Assembly (NCBI RefSeq): GCF_045124755.1
Contig: NZ_JBGVMK010000129.1
Direction: 5' to 3' (one strand)
Source of the DNA: Succinimonas sp045124755
GTDB lineage: Bacteria > Pseudomonadota > Gammaproteobacteria > Enterobacterales > Succinivibrionaceae
Length of the DNA: 64,000 bases
Both the position numbers and the translations under genes were made by a program. Below are positions 51,567-60,469 of this stretch, piece after piece (the stretch's first letter is position 1; each line of letters opens with the position of its first letter). The notes beneath the pieces are model-generated. The model worked only from the letters and a program-made list of their open reading frames with translations. It was not told where the DNA came from and ran no database searches.

Positions 51567-52487
51567 TCACAGCCCTGCGGCATCATGCGCATCATTATCA
51601 TCTGCGGCCATCCTGCCGCATCTTTCGCAGTGCCCGCAGCCATGACAGACCACTCTGAAGGAACACTTTTCACAGGGAGCAATATACTCCGGCGGCGCCA
51701 GATCCTCCGGTGACAGCGGGAGTCCCAGAGGATCCGTAAGCCGGAACACCGTTTTTCTGCCCTGAAAGCTTACTCCGGACTTAAAGGCCTGCTCGGCCCG
51801 CAATCGGCCGGAATTAAGGCGATAAAACCGGCCGTCCTTCTCAAACAAAGATCCGGTGCCGCAAAAAACAAAGGTCACATTGGCCTTCCGGCACTCCGCT
51901 CCCAAAGCCCGCACCCATTCCCAGGAGCAGACCCGGGCGTTCTGATAGTTTTCTCCGTCGCAAAGCACCTGATCCAGCTTGCCGGAGGCCAGATAGTCCG
52001 CCATGGTGACGGGGCCGATAAGAGGAGCGCACATAACGCCGCGATGCCGGGCGGGAATATCAAGGAGGGCCGGAATGCGTTTATCCGCCATTTTCTGGTT
52101 TTCGCAGGAGACGCTAATCATGACGTTTTCCCAGCCGTCCCCCCAGTCTGCGGGAAGAACTTCAGAAATGCGTTCCGGTCTTTTGGTGAGGAGATAAAAG
52201 ATCACATCCGGGCGGGAGCGGATAATCTGCCAGGCTTCCGGTCGCCAGGTATCGGCTTCCTTCAGAAAAAAATCAGAGGTCAGACAGACCCGGAGGGACT
52301 GCCCGGGCTTTACCCGGTAATTGCCCTGCCTGTCCCGGGACAGGGGATAGCGAAAGGACTGATCACCGGTTCTTCTGATTACCGAGCCATCCTGATTTCT
52401 GAGGGAGTCAAGGAAAAACATGTAGCAGTTACGGCAGCCCTCGCTAACCTTCCTGCAGCCGTGCCAGGGATTCCAGATATCCCGCAT
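51567..52487 (-). CDS. DUF5131 (phage Gp37/Gp68-type) protein with C-terminal Cys cluster
   Basis: The 306-residue product starts IWNPWHGCRKVSEGCRNCYM, matching the WNP..GC...S.GC..CY signature of the DUF5131 family. It continues VCLTSDFFLKEADTWRPEAW, FYLLTKRPERISEVL, NVMISVSCENQKMADKRIPA and WEWVRALGAECRKANVTFVF, also typical. The function of the family is not established; the cysteines suggest metal or Fe-S binding. The usual GGESG block reads DGENYQN here. The C-terminus has an extra CEKCSFRVVCHGCGHCERCG cluster that could bind zinc. Its ATG overlaps the stop of the upstream PoNi-like gene by one base (TGATG). Confidence 0.82.
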   Translation of the reverse strand: MRDIWNPWHGCRKVSEGCRNCYMFFLDSLRNQDGSVIRRTGDQSFRYPLSRDRQGNYRVKPGQSLRVCLTSDFFLKEADTWRPEAWQIIRSRPDVIFYLLTKRPERISEVLPADWGDGWENVMISVSCENQKMADKRIPALLDIPARHRGVMCAPLIGPVTMADYLASGKLDQVLCDGENYQNARVCSWEWVRALGAECRKANVTFVFCGTGSLFEKDGRFYRLNSGRLRAEQAFKSGVSFQGRKTVFRLTDPLGLPLSPEDLAPPEYIAPCEKCSFRVVCHGCGHCERCGRMAADDNDAHDAAGL

Positions 52488-53410
52488 CAGCGGTGTCCGA
52501 CCTTGAGCATAAGTCTGGCGCGCTCTCTCAGACTGAGACCGTCCCGGACAGTCCTGATATGATATTGCATGCCGTTATCATAGTGCGCCATGTCATAGGG
52601 ATAATGGGGATTGTTCTTAAGACCGTTGTCTTCGATTTTCAGGACTTTGGCCAGAGCCGCCGCCTCGTAGCACCAGAGACCGTGATAGTACCGGCTCATG
52701 AGATAAGTGGAAAATTCATGAGCCTCGTGCCCCGGAATCCATTTGTCCACCACAAACTCCTCAAGAGCGTCCATGGCCCGGTAGGCATCATAAAGATTGT
52801 CCAGAAGCGGAGCAAAATAGCCGTAGGGATCTTTATCCCAGAATCCGACGGAATCGGAGGCATTGAAGCCGGCAGCACGGAAGAAAAGATTCAAGAGGCG
52901 GTCATCCACTCTTTCCCGGTGCGCCACGTCATAAAGCTTTTCGATAACAGCATTGTCTTTGGCCAGAAGAAGTCCCATGGCGGTGAGTCTTAACAGGGAG
53001 AAATAACCGAAATACAGCACCGTGGAGCTCTGATGCTTTTCCGACTTCTGAGCATAGATTTCCAGATCCGAAAAGCGGGTGGCCCGGAAGGCATTTACAG
53101 CGTCGCAGTAATCGTTAAAGATCTCCGCGCAGGAGAGTCCCAGAGAATACTCGCTGTTCAGCAGGATCTTGTAAAGACAGTAATTGTCCGCCCGAAGCGC
53201 CCGGATCTTGATTTCCGGCCGCACGTCAGATGAGGATTCGCCCTTTTCAGCGCTTGCGATGGAGGCATTGTTTTCGGATATGCGCTGCCTGTTGAAGCGC
53301 ACCAGATGTTCCAGATATTCTCTTCTGGACAGTCCGGGATCCCTGATCTTTGTGACATCGGAATTTTCTCCTAAAAATCCTCTGCTTAAATGACTATGCA
53401 AATCCCTCAT
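52487..53410 (-). CDS. PoNi-like immunity-family protein (DUF1910/DUF1911-type)
   Basis: The 307-residue, mostly helical product resembles PoNe-immunity (PoNi) proteins. The N-terminal part has LEHLVRFNRQRISENNASIA, in the style of DUF1910. The C-terminal part has YYHGLWCYEAAALAKVLKIE then NPHYPYDMAHYD, close to the W.FEAAA..K...I.D....YYPYD pattern of DUF1911. Known members neutralise polymorphic DNase toxins delivered by type VI or related systems. No cognate toxin or secretion gene is in the window, so it may be an orphan immunity gene or have a new role with the coupled DUF5131 gene. Identification is from recalled patterns. Confidence 0.7.
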   Translation of the reverse strand: MRDLHSHLSRGFLGENSDVTKIRDPGLSRREYLEHLVRFNRQRISENNASIASAEKGESSSDVRPEIKIRALRADNYCLYKILLNSEYSLGLSCAEIFNDYCDAVNAFRATRFSDLEIYAQKSEKHQSSTVLYFGYFSLLRLTAMGLLLAKDNAVIEKLYDVAHRERVDDRLLNLFFRAAGFNASDSVGFWDKDPYGYFAPLLDNLYDAYRAMDALEEFVVDKWIPGHEAHEFSTYLMSRYYHGLWCYEAAALAKVLKIEDNGLKNNPHYPYDMAHYDNGMQYHIRTVRDGLSLRERARLMLKVGHR

Positions 53411-53649
53411 GAATAAAACATCTCCCGAATTCAGCCTCTGATTAAGCTCCGCATGCTCTCAAAAAAACTGTTCCACAATCATCCACCGGACACTTCTCCC
53501 CACGGCTGGTATTCATAAAGTATAAACGTAAAAAGACCGCGCCTGAGCACAGCCTGCTAAAATTGCCGGGACGGACACATAAAACCGGGACAATTCCCTG
53601 AACATTACCAGGTTATGCCGTTATCCCTGTCAGCGTCCGCCAAAATGTC

Positions 53650-54370
53650 CCTCGTGAAACTTACGGAAACTTAAATCTAAATTTCCCGATCCTTTGTTTT
53701 CAAGGGTTTGAGTGATTTTCCGGCTCACTGCGGACAGCAATAAACACCCTTTGTGAAACTTAAACTCAATTCTAACCACTGCGGATGACAAATCCTGTTC
53801 CCGCTGAAACTTGCAGAAACTTAAACTCAAATTCCCCGATCCTTTGTTTTCAAGGGGTTAAGCTAGTTTTCTTATGGCAGCAAAAAACACCCCTTGTGAA
53901 ACTTACGGAAACTTAAATCCAAATTTCCCGATCCTTGGTTTTCAAGGGTTTGAGTGATTTTCCGGCTCACTGCAGACAGCAATAAACACCCTTTGTGAAA
54001 CTTAAACTCAATTCTAACCACTGCGGACAACAAATTCTGTTCACCCTGAAACTTGCGGAAACTTAAACTCAAATTCCCCGATCCTTTGTTTTCAAGGGTT
54101 TGAACGATTTTCCGGCTTCATGCGGACAGGAAACAGCGCCCTCATGAAACTTACGGAAGCGGAAACTTAACCCAAAATTCTCAGATCCTTTATTTTCAAG
54201 GCTTTAAGAGCTCTTCCGGCTTCCTTATGACGGCAAAAACCGCACCCTGTGAAACTTACGGAAACTTAAATCCAAATGCCCCGATCCTTTGTTTTCAAGG
54301 GTTTGAACGGTTTTTCGGCTTCCTTGCGGCACCAACAATCACCCCTTGTGAAACTTAAACCCATCCCGGC
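53650..54370. repeat. Interspersed repeat array between the PoNi-like gene and guaA
   Basis: At least nine related units start at about 53654, 53753, 53804, 53896, 53995, 54046, 54144, 54249 and 54348. Core elements are GTGAAACTTACGGAAACTTAA, cut here to GTGAAACTTACGG plus AAACTTAAAT, then CCCGATCCTTTGTTTTCAAG and GGTTTGA. A longer period of about 242 bases is visible (53654 to 53896), containing one full, one short and one variant unit. Minus-strand open frames of 66 codons over it exist twice but are products of the repeat. No promoter is evident. The 53411-53649 flank holds nothing I can identify. Confidence 0.85.
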
Positions 54371-54414
54371 GCTTATCCGGCATCTCAAGTTAGAATTTCC
54401 GTGAGCCCCGGTTA

Positions 54415-54450
54415 AACAAAAAACCCCCGGCAAAAAGCGAATTCCGGGGG
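54415..54450 (-). terminator. Terminator of guaA
   Basis: CCCCCGG and CCGGGGG arms flank a 13-base loop and are followed on the minus strand by TTTTTTGTTT. It lies directly after the guaA stop. Confidence 0.9.
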
Positions 54451-54457
54451 CCTCAGA

Positions 54458-56038
54458 TTATTCCCACTCAATGGTTGCAGGCGGCTTTCCGGATACATCG
54501 TAAACCACGCGGCTGATGCCGGCGATTTCATTAATTATGCGGTTGGAAACCCGGCCCAGAAGCTCATAGGGAAGCTCAGACCATTTGGCGGTCATGAAAT
54601 CTATGGTTTCCACGGATCTCAAAGCCACCACATAGTCATACCTGCGGCCGTCCCCCATAACACCTACAGACTTCACCGGCAGGAACACGGCAAAGGCCTG
54701 AGAAACCTTGCTGTACCAGCCGGCCTTTCTGAGCTCCTCGATAAAGATAGCATCTGCCTGTCTCAGAAGATCGCAGTATTCCTTCCGGATCTCCCCCAGC
54801 ACTCTTACGCCCAGGCCCGGTCCCGGAAAGGGATGACGGTAAACCATTTCCTCGGGAAGACCCAGAGCCACGCCAATGCGGCGCACCTCATCCTTGAAGA
54901 GTTCTCTCAGGGGCTCCACCAGCTCGAACTTAATATCGGGAGGGAGACCGCCCACGTTATGATGGGACTTGATGACATGGGCCTTGCCGGTTTTGGCGGC
55001 GGCTGATTCGATAACGTCAGGATAGATGGTGCCCTGAGCCAGGAACTTCACATCGGAAAGCTTCCGGGCCTCATCGGCAAAGACATCGATAAACACCCGG
55101 CCGATGGTCTTGCGCTTGACCTCGGGATCGCTCTGGCCGGCAAGAGCCTCCAGAAAACGCTGCTCAGCATCAACGTAAATGATGTTGAGTCCGAAACGAT
55201 CCCCGAACATTTCCTTCACCTGAGCCCCTTCGTTTAAGCGGAGCAGGCCGTTATCCACAAACACGCAGGTCAGCTGATCGCCGATAGCCTTGTGCAGCAA
55301 AAGCGCAGTTACCGAGGAATCCACCCCGCCGGAAAGACCGAGAATCACCTTTTCGCTGCCCACGGTCTCGCGGATCTTCCGCACCGCATCCTCGATAATG
55401 GCATCCGGCTTCCAGAGGCCGGTGAGACCGCAAATGCCCTTCACAAAATTAGTCAGGATCTCGCGGCCCTTTCTGGTATGGGTAACCTCGGGATGGAACT
55501 GCACGCCGTAGAAGCGGCGGCTGTTATCCACAATAGCGGCATAGGGGCAGGTTTCGGTATGAGCGGATACCTGGAAGCCCTCAGGAAGAACGCTGACCCG
55601 ATCCCCGTGGCTCATCCAGACCTCAAGCTGCCTTACGCCGTCCGTTTCCTGATCGGAAAGGCCGGTAAAAAGCGGGTTTTCCGCCGGATCCAGATCCACA
55701 AGAGCATAACCGAACTCTCTCTTATCGGAGGATTCCACCTTGCCCCCCAGCTGTTCGGCCATGGTCTGAAGACCGTAGCAGATGCCCAGAACAGGAACTC
55801 CGGCCCGGAATACATATTCCGGAGCCCGGGGGGAACCGGCAGCGGTCACTGATTCCGCGCCGCCGGAAAGAATGATGCCGTTCGGAGCAAAAGCCTTGAT
55901 CTGCTCCTCGGAGGAATCCCAGGGCCAGAGCTCGCAGTAAACCCCGATCTCCCGCACCCGGCGGGCGATAAGCTGAGTTACCTGAGAGCCGAAGTCCAGG
56001 ATAAGGATCTTTTCATTATGAATATTCTGGTCTGACAT
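54458..56038 (-). CDS. guaA: GMP synthase (glutamine-hydrolysing)
   Basis: GuaA converts XMP to GMP using glutamine and ATP. The 526-residue product has the N-terminal class I amidotransferase domain with LGICYGLQTMAEQLGG (catalytic Cys) and FYGVQFHPEVTHT (His/Glu of the triad). The synthetase domain carries the PP-loop VILGLSGGVDSSVTALLLH, and the C-terminal dimerisation domain ends NRIINEIAGISRVVYDVSGK plus PPATIEWE. Length matches E. coli GuaA (525). It follows guaB by about 110 bases, the usual guaBA operon. Confidence 0.98.
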   Translation of the reverse strand: MSDQNIHNEKILILDFGSQVTQLIARRVREIGVYCELWPWDSSEEQIKAFAPNGIILSGGAESVTAAGSPRAPEYVFRAGVPVLGICYGLQTMAEQLGGKVESSDKREFGYALVDLDPAENPLFTGLSDQETDGVRQLEVWMSHGDRVSVLPEGFQVSAHTETCPYAAIVDNSRRFYGVQFHPEVTHTRKGREILTNFVKGICGLTGLWKPDAIIEDAVRKIRETVGSEKVILGLSGGVDSSVTALLLHKAIGDQLTCVFVDNGLLRLNEGAQVKEMFGDRFGLNIIYVDAEQRFLEALAGQSDPEVKRKTIGRVFIDVFADEARKLSDVKFLAQGTIYPDVIESAAAKTGKAHVIKSHHNVGGLPPDIKFELVEPLRELFKDEVRRIGVALGLPEEMVYRHPFPGPGLGVRVLGEIRKEYCDLLRQADAIFIEELRKAGWYSKVSQAFAVFLPVKSVGVMGDGRRYDYVVALRSVETIDFMTAKWSELPYELLGRVSNRIINEIAGISRVVYDVSGKPPATIEWE

Positions 56039-56147
56039 GAAGAATGTTTCCTAAGCTGGAAGGGATCGGAGACCGATCCCTGATAATGAACGGGAGATAA
56101 ACGGAGGGCGGCGTTATCCGGAGCCTCCGGAATCAGCTTCCTGAACT

Positions 56148-57611
56148 CTACACTCTGTAGTTGGGAGCTTCCTTGGTGATGGTTACATCATGAACATGGG
56201 ATTCCTTGATGCCGGCTCCGGTAATGCGGACAAACTGAGCCTTGGTGCGGAGATCGTCGATAGTGGCGCAGCCGGTAAGTCCCATGGCGGAACGGAGACC
56301 GCCCATCTGCTGATGAATGATGCTCTTCAGGAAGCCCTTGTAGGGAACCCGGCCCTCAATGCCTTCCGGAACCAGCTTCTCAGCAGCGTTGTCAGACTGG
56401 AAATAACGATCGGCGGATCCCTTGGACATGGCAGCCAAAGAGCCCATGCCGCGATAGGACTTGAAGGAACGGCCCTGGAAGAGCTCGATCTCACCCGGAG
56501 CCTCTTCGGTGCCAGCCAGCATGGAGCCTACCATCACCAGATTAGCGCCGGCGGCCAAAGCCTTGGCAATGTCCCCGGAATACCTGATGCCGCCGTCGGC
56601 AATCACCTTGATGTCGGATCCGGCCAGAGCGCTGACCGCATTGTCAATGGCGGTAATCTGAGGCACGCCGCAGCCGGTTACAATGCGGGTGGTGCAGATG
56701 GAACCAGGACCGATGCCTACCTTAACGGTGGAGGCGCCGGCTTCGGCCACTGCCAGAGCGCCCTCGGCGGTGGCAACGTTGCCGGCCACAATGTCGAGAT
56801 CCGGATAGGCCTGACGAGTGGACTTGATGCGATCCAGCACTCCCTGGGAATGACCGTGAGAAGAATCGATAAGAAGCACATCCACGCCGGCCTTCACCAG
56901 AGCGGCGATTCTTTCGTCATTGGCCGGGCCCACGCCTACGGCAGCGCCGCAGCGGAGACGTCCCATGGCATCGCGGCAGGCATCGGGCTTGCCCTCAGCC
57001 TTCTGGAAATCCTTAACGGTGATCATGCCCTTAAGACGGAATTCGTCATCCACCACCAGCACCTTTTCAATGCGGTTCTTCTGCATCAGGGACTGTACCT
57101 CCTCCCGGGAGGCGTTTTCCTTTACGGTTACCAGTCTTACCTTAGGGGTCATGACCTCATAGACGCGCATATTAAGGTCGGTGATAAAGCGGACGTCGCG
57201 GCCGGTGATGATGCCCAGCAGATCGCCCTTGCCGTCCACTACCGGGAACCCGGCAAAGCCGTGCTTGCGGGTCAGCACCAGAATATCGGCAATGGTGGCA
57301 TCGGGATTAACGGTAACGGGATCCTTGACCATGCCGCTCTCATATCTCTTTACCCGGCGCACCTCTTCGGCCTGCTTTTCAATGGACATGTTCTTGTGAA
57401 TGAAGCCCAGACCGCCCTCCTGAGCCAGAGCAATGGCCAGAGCGGACTCGGTGACGGTATCCATGGCAGCGGAAACCATGGGGATGTTCAGGGTGATGTT
57501 TTTAGTCAGCTGAGTGTGCAGGTCAGCAGTATTGGGAAGAACAACGGAATGGGCCGGAACCAGAAGCACATCGTCAAATGTCAGCGCTTCCTGAGCGATT
57601 CTAAGGGTCAT
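56148..57611 (-). CDS. guaB: IMP dehydrogenase
   Basis: GuaB oxidises IMP to XMP with NAD, the first committed step to GMP. The 487-residue product begins LRIAQEALTFDDVLLVPAHS. It carries two CBS domains around residues 95-200 (MVKDPVTVNPDATIADILVL, VMTPKVRLVTVKENASREEV) and the catalytic loop VGIGPGSICTTRIVTGCGVP with the active Cys. It also has IADGGIRYSGDIAKALAAGA, the flap (GSLAAM) and a C-terminal EGRVPYKG. Length matches E. coli (488). A near-consensus promoter lies about 60-90 bases upstream. Confidence 0.98.
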   Translation of the reverse strand: MTLRIAQEALTFDDVLLVPAHSVVLPNTADLHTQLTKNITLNIPMVSAAMDTVTESALAIALAQEGGLGFIHKNMSIEKQAEEVRRVKRYESGMVKDPVTVNPDATIADILVLTRKHGFAGFPVVDGKGDLLGIITGRDVRFITDLNMRVYEVMTPKVRLVTVKENASREEVQSLMQKNRIEKVLVVDDEFRLKGMITVKDFQKAEGKPDACRDAMGRLRCGAAVGVGPANDERIAALVKAGVDVLLIDSSHGHSQGVLDRIKSTRQAYPDLDIVAGNVATAEGALAVAEAGASTVKVGIGPGSICTTRIVTGCGVPQITAIDNAVSALAGSDIKVIADGGIRYSGDIAKALAAGANLVMVGSMLAGTEEAPGEIELFQGRSFKSYRGMGSLAAMSKGSADRYFQSDNAAEKLVPEGIEGRVPYKGFLKSIIHQQMGGLRSAMGLTGCATIDDLRTKAQFVRITGAGIKESHVHDVTITKEAPNYRV

Positions 57612-57672
57612 GCAAAACCTCTCTCATTAATGATGCAGCAACGCAGAAATCAATGGGTAATTTTGCGTGAGT

Positions 57673-57701
57673 ATTATAGGGAGAATTCACCTGCCGGTAA
57701 A
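57673..57701 (-). promoter_or_regulatory. Promoter of guaBA
   Basis: On the minus strand, TTTACC (57696-57701), a 17-base spacer and a perfect TATAAT (57673-57678) lie about 60 bases upstream of guaB. I see no PurR-type palindrome. The rest of 57612-57934 holds this promoter and a probable extended -10 (TGTTACAAT, ending at 57881) for the plus-strand small gene. Confidence 0.75.
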
Positions 57702-57934
57702 GAAATATTTAACATTAATCACATTTTGCCCGGAGCGCTGCCAGGGAAACGTCCTTTTTCAGACAGCTTTCCCCGACAAAGACGGCTTAAAGAGGCCTTA
57801 TCAGGGGGATCTCAGCAAAAGCTGCCGAATTTCACAAAAAAATCGAAATTTAGTGCACAAATGCTAAAAACATGTTACAATTGTAAAAATTTTGTTAAGC
57901 ACCTCTGTTCAACAAGCCCCTTAGGAATTCTTTC

Positions 57935-58156
57935 ATGAGCGCCACACTTGCAAATCAGCTGAATTTTTTAAATGCCGAAGAACAACTACGGAAAGCATCC
58001 ATCAACGATGATTCCTACGACGCCCGTCCTGATGATGCCGTGTTCTTCAAGAACGATGTGAAGTACATTGACGACATTACTGCTCCCCACGCCAAAGAGA
58101 TTACTCAGAAGGAGCTCCCTCTTGACAGTTTTCTGAACCGTTTCAGAAAAAATTAG
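57935..58156 (+). CDS. Hypothetical small acidic protein (73 residues)
   Basis: The product reads MSATLANQLNFLNAEEQLRK, then SINDDSYDARPDDAVFFKND and ends ELPLDSFLNRFRKN. It is soluble and acidic, with no cysteine or membrane segment, and I do not recognise the family. Support for a real gene: AGGAA about ten bases before the ATG, a probable TACAAT extended -10 upstream, and a strong terminator 40 bases after the stop. It sits between guaB and sppA, divergent from guaB. Confidence 0.62.
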   Translation: MSATLANQLNFLNAEEQLRKASINDDSYDARPDDAVFFKNDVKYIDDITAPHAKEITQKELPLDSFLNRFRKN

Positions 58157-58196
58157 TTTACAGATTCCCAATACCTCCATTTTGTTTTGGTCTTTT

Positions 58197-58223
58197 GAAC
58201 TCCTTCGGGAGTTCTTTTTTTTT
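58197..58223 (+). terminator. Terminator of the 73-residue gene
   Basis: Perfect hairpin GAACTCC-TTCG-GGAGTTC with a stable UUCG-type loop, followed by nine Ts. It separates the small gene from sppA. Confidence 0.92.
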
Positions 58224-58323
58224 GGCGGCGATCCGCTCCCGGGGTAACAAACCCCCTGAAAATCATATAAAATTGTGTCTGACATTTCATATTCCCGCAG
58301 CATTTAACAAGGACGGACCTTAA

Positions 58324-60210
58324 ATGGGTTTTCTAAAATTTCTTGACCAGGCAGGCGCTGTCTGCACCTATATCAGGAACTTCTTCTTCAATATCCTGTT
58401 TTTCATTTTTCTGTTCCTGGGGGTCATTTCCTTCTTCTGCTTCCTCGGCATTCTCACCCTTATGGCAGATAACGGCCGCGCCTCAGCTTCCAATGTTAAG
58501 AATCCCAAATCGCCGGTGCTGTCCGTGGTGATAAATTCTCCGGTGATGGACGCTCCTCCGGTGGAATCCGTTTCCCACTTCCTGCTTAACGCCCTCAAGA
58601 ACAACAGCCCGCGGGAGTATTTCTACCTGCAGGATTTCCGGAAGGCGATAGCGAGAGCTGCGGATGACAAGAAAATCAAGGCCGTGGTCATCCGCCTGGG
58701 GGATGAAGCCTCCCTGCGTCTCGATCAGGCCAAGGTCATGGGCTCCGACCTTAAAAAATTCCAGGAAAAGGGCAAGAAGGTTTATATCTATTCCGAAGCC
58801 TATGACCGGAACACCTACGCTCTGGCCTCCTATGTGAAAGAAAATGTCTATGCCCATCCTCTGGGGGGCATCTTCCTCATGGGCTACCAGCTGAAGTCCC
58901 TCTATTTCAAGGAGCTTCTGGACAATGCCATGATCACGGTGTTCACCCCCAAGGCCGGGGCGTACAAAAGCGCCATTGAGCCCTTCAACCAGAATGAAAT
59001 GAGCCCCCATGTCAAGGCGGAATATCAGGGCATTGCCGACGATCTCTGGGATCAGTACAAAAAGCTCATCTCAGAAAACCGTCCCGGCGCCGCCGTCCAG
59101 AATTTTGTGTTCGGCAGCCAGAACTATCTGGAAATCATGAAGAAATCCCAGGGGGATTCCGCCATGGCCGCTGCCTCGGGACACCTGGTGGACAAGCTGA
59201 CAGACTACGATACCTTCATGGAAGACGTGGCCAAAGCCGAGTCCATCTCCCTGAAGACAGACAAGGAAAGCTATCGCCGCAGACTGGAAACCCTGACCTT
59301 CCGGGACTATCTCAGAATCTCCTCTGACAGCAATCCCCAGAAGAGCAAAAACAAAATCGCCGTTATCTTCGGCTCCGGAGAAATCACCAGCACCTCGGAA
59401 TACTACTGGGATTTCACCAGCGAAAACCTGGTTCCGCAGATCAACAAGGCCATCGAGGATTCCTCCGTAAAAGCTCTGGTGCTCTATCTTGACACCCCGG
59501 GCGGCGACGTGTTTGCCTCCGACCTTATCAGATCCAGGGTGGAAGCCTTCAGAAAATCAGGCCGCAAGGTGGTGATTTACATGAGCGGCATGACAGCCTC
59601 CGGCGGCTACATGATCTCCACCGCCTCCGATTACATTGTGGCAGAACCCACCGCCATCACCGGTTCCATCGGCGTGTTTGCCATGGCCGGAAACTTCAGC
59701 AAGCTGGCGAATTTTGCCGGAGTGCATGTGGACGGCGCCGGCAGCGAGGGATCTCAGAGTCTTTCCGTTCTGGAGCCCTTCCCGGAAACCTACAAGGCCA
59801 TGGCGCAGCTGGAAATTGACCACACCTACGAAATGTTCCTGAAAATGGTGGCCGGTGCCAGAAATATGAGCGTGGACAAGGTGCGTCCGCTGGCCGAGGG
59901 CCGGATCTATACCGGAACTCAGGCTCTCAAAATCGGACTGGTGGATAAGCTGGGAGGTTTTGACGATGCCGTGGCCGAAGCCGCAAAGCTGGCCAAGATT
60001 GATAACAGCTATCAAGTGGTCTTCTCAAAGCCCATTGTTTCAGACGACATCTCTGATCTGGGCATCGGCATCATAAAAGCAGTCAGCCTGGTAAATGAGC
60101 CCCTGGCCCTGAAGATTCTTAACTCCTATCTCCCGGCCCCGAAAAACCTGGTTCCTCAGGAAAACGGCAAGCCCAGAACCGTAAGTTTTATCCCCTTCAC
60201 GGTGCAGTAA
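58324..60210 (+). CDS. sppA: Signal peptide peptidase SppA, 67K type
   Basis: SppA is a membrane-anchored serine protease that degrades released signal peptides. The 628-residue product (E. coli 618) has an N-terminal membrane helix (FFFNILFFIFLFLGVISFFC) and tandem ClpP-like domains. The catalytic lysine is in the first domain (KAGAYKSAIEPFNQNEMSP, about Lys216) and the catalytic serine in the second (MSGMTASGGYMIST, about Ser425). The link LYLDTPGGDVFASDLIR and PTAITGSIGVFAMAGN are also characteristic. AAGGA precedes the ATG. It appears monocistronic. Confidence 0.95.
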   Translation: MGFLKFLDQAGAVCTYIRNFFFNILFFIFLFLGVISFFCFLGILTLMADNGRASASNVKNPKSPVLSVVINSPVMDAPPVESVSHFLLNALKNNSPREYFYLQDFRKAIARAADDKKIKAVVIRLGDEASLRLDQAKVMGSDLKKFQEKGKKVYIYSEAYDRNTYALASYVKENVYAHPLGGIFLMGYQLKSLYFKELLDNAMITVFTPKAGAYKSAIEPFNQNEMSPHVKAEYQGIADDLWDQYKKLISENRPGAAVQNFVFGSQNYLEIMKKSQGDSAMAAASGHLVDKLTDYDTFMEDVAKAESISLKTDKESYRRRLETLTFRDYLRISSDSNPQKSKNKIAVIFGSGEITSTSEYYWDFTSENLVPQINKAIEDSSVKALVLYLDTPGGDVFASDLIRSRVEAFRKSGRKVVIYMSGMTASGGYMISTASDYIVAEPTAITGSIGVFAMAGNFSKLANFAGVHVDGAGSEGSQSLSVLEPFPETYKAMAQLEIDHTYEMFLKMVAGARNMSVDKVRPLAEGRIYTGTQALKIGLVDKLGGFDDAVAEAAKLAKIDNSYQVVFSKPIVSDDISDLGIGIIKAVSLVNEPLALKILNSYLPAPKNLVPQENGKPRTVSFIPFTVQ

Positions 60211-60265
60211 GCGGAAAAAGCAGAAACCGGAACAGAGAGTTTATCCGTTCCGGCCTTCCAAAAGA

Positions 60266-60293
60266 CCCCGAAGTCTCACAGCTTCGGGGTTTG
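60266..60293 (+). terminator. Hairpin after sppA, possibly bidirectional
   Basis: ACCCCGAAG and CTTCGGGGT pair perfectly around an eight-base loop. It is followed by TTGCTGTC on the plus strand and by CTTTTGG on the minus strand, so it may end both sppA and the convergent SorC-type gene. Confidence 0.65.
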
Positions 60294-60329
60294 CTGTCAC
60301 TTTTACACGTTTCTGCGCAGCAAACGAAT

Positions 60330-60468
60330 CTTAGGGGGTAAATTCTGAGGTTTTAAATTATCCCTCAGCTTGGGGGACGAATTCCGGGGTCTTAAATTGT
60401 CCCCCAGCTTGAGGGACAAATTCCGGAGTCTTAAATTGTCCCTCAGCTTAGGGGACAAATTCTGGGGT
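60330..60468. repeat. 39-bp palindromic tandem repeat after the SorC-type gene
   Basis: Three full 39-base units (60351-60389, 60390-60428, 60429-60467) with a partial unit on the left. Each has the form TCTTAAATTGTCCC, then CAGCTT, then GGGACAAATTCCGGGG. The GTCCC/GGGAC arms give each unit its own hairpin. The array starts immediately after the regulator's stop codon. Open frames over it are repeat artefacts. Confidence 0.88.
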
Positions 60469-60469
60469 T

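Noticed and set aside
53630..54072. Two 66-codon minus-strand frames with SFRKFH-like repeats
   Set aside because: They arise from the interspersed DNA repeat, have no ribosome site, and other repeat copies break the frame.
53650..54370. CRISPR array
   Set aside because: Repeats are long, diverged and irregularly spaced, with no unique spacers of uniform size and no cas genes nearby.
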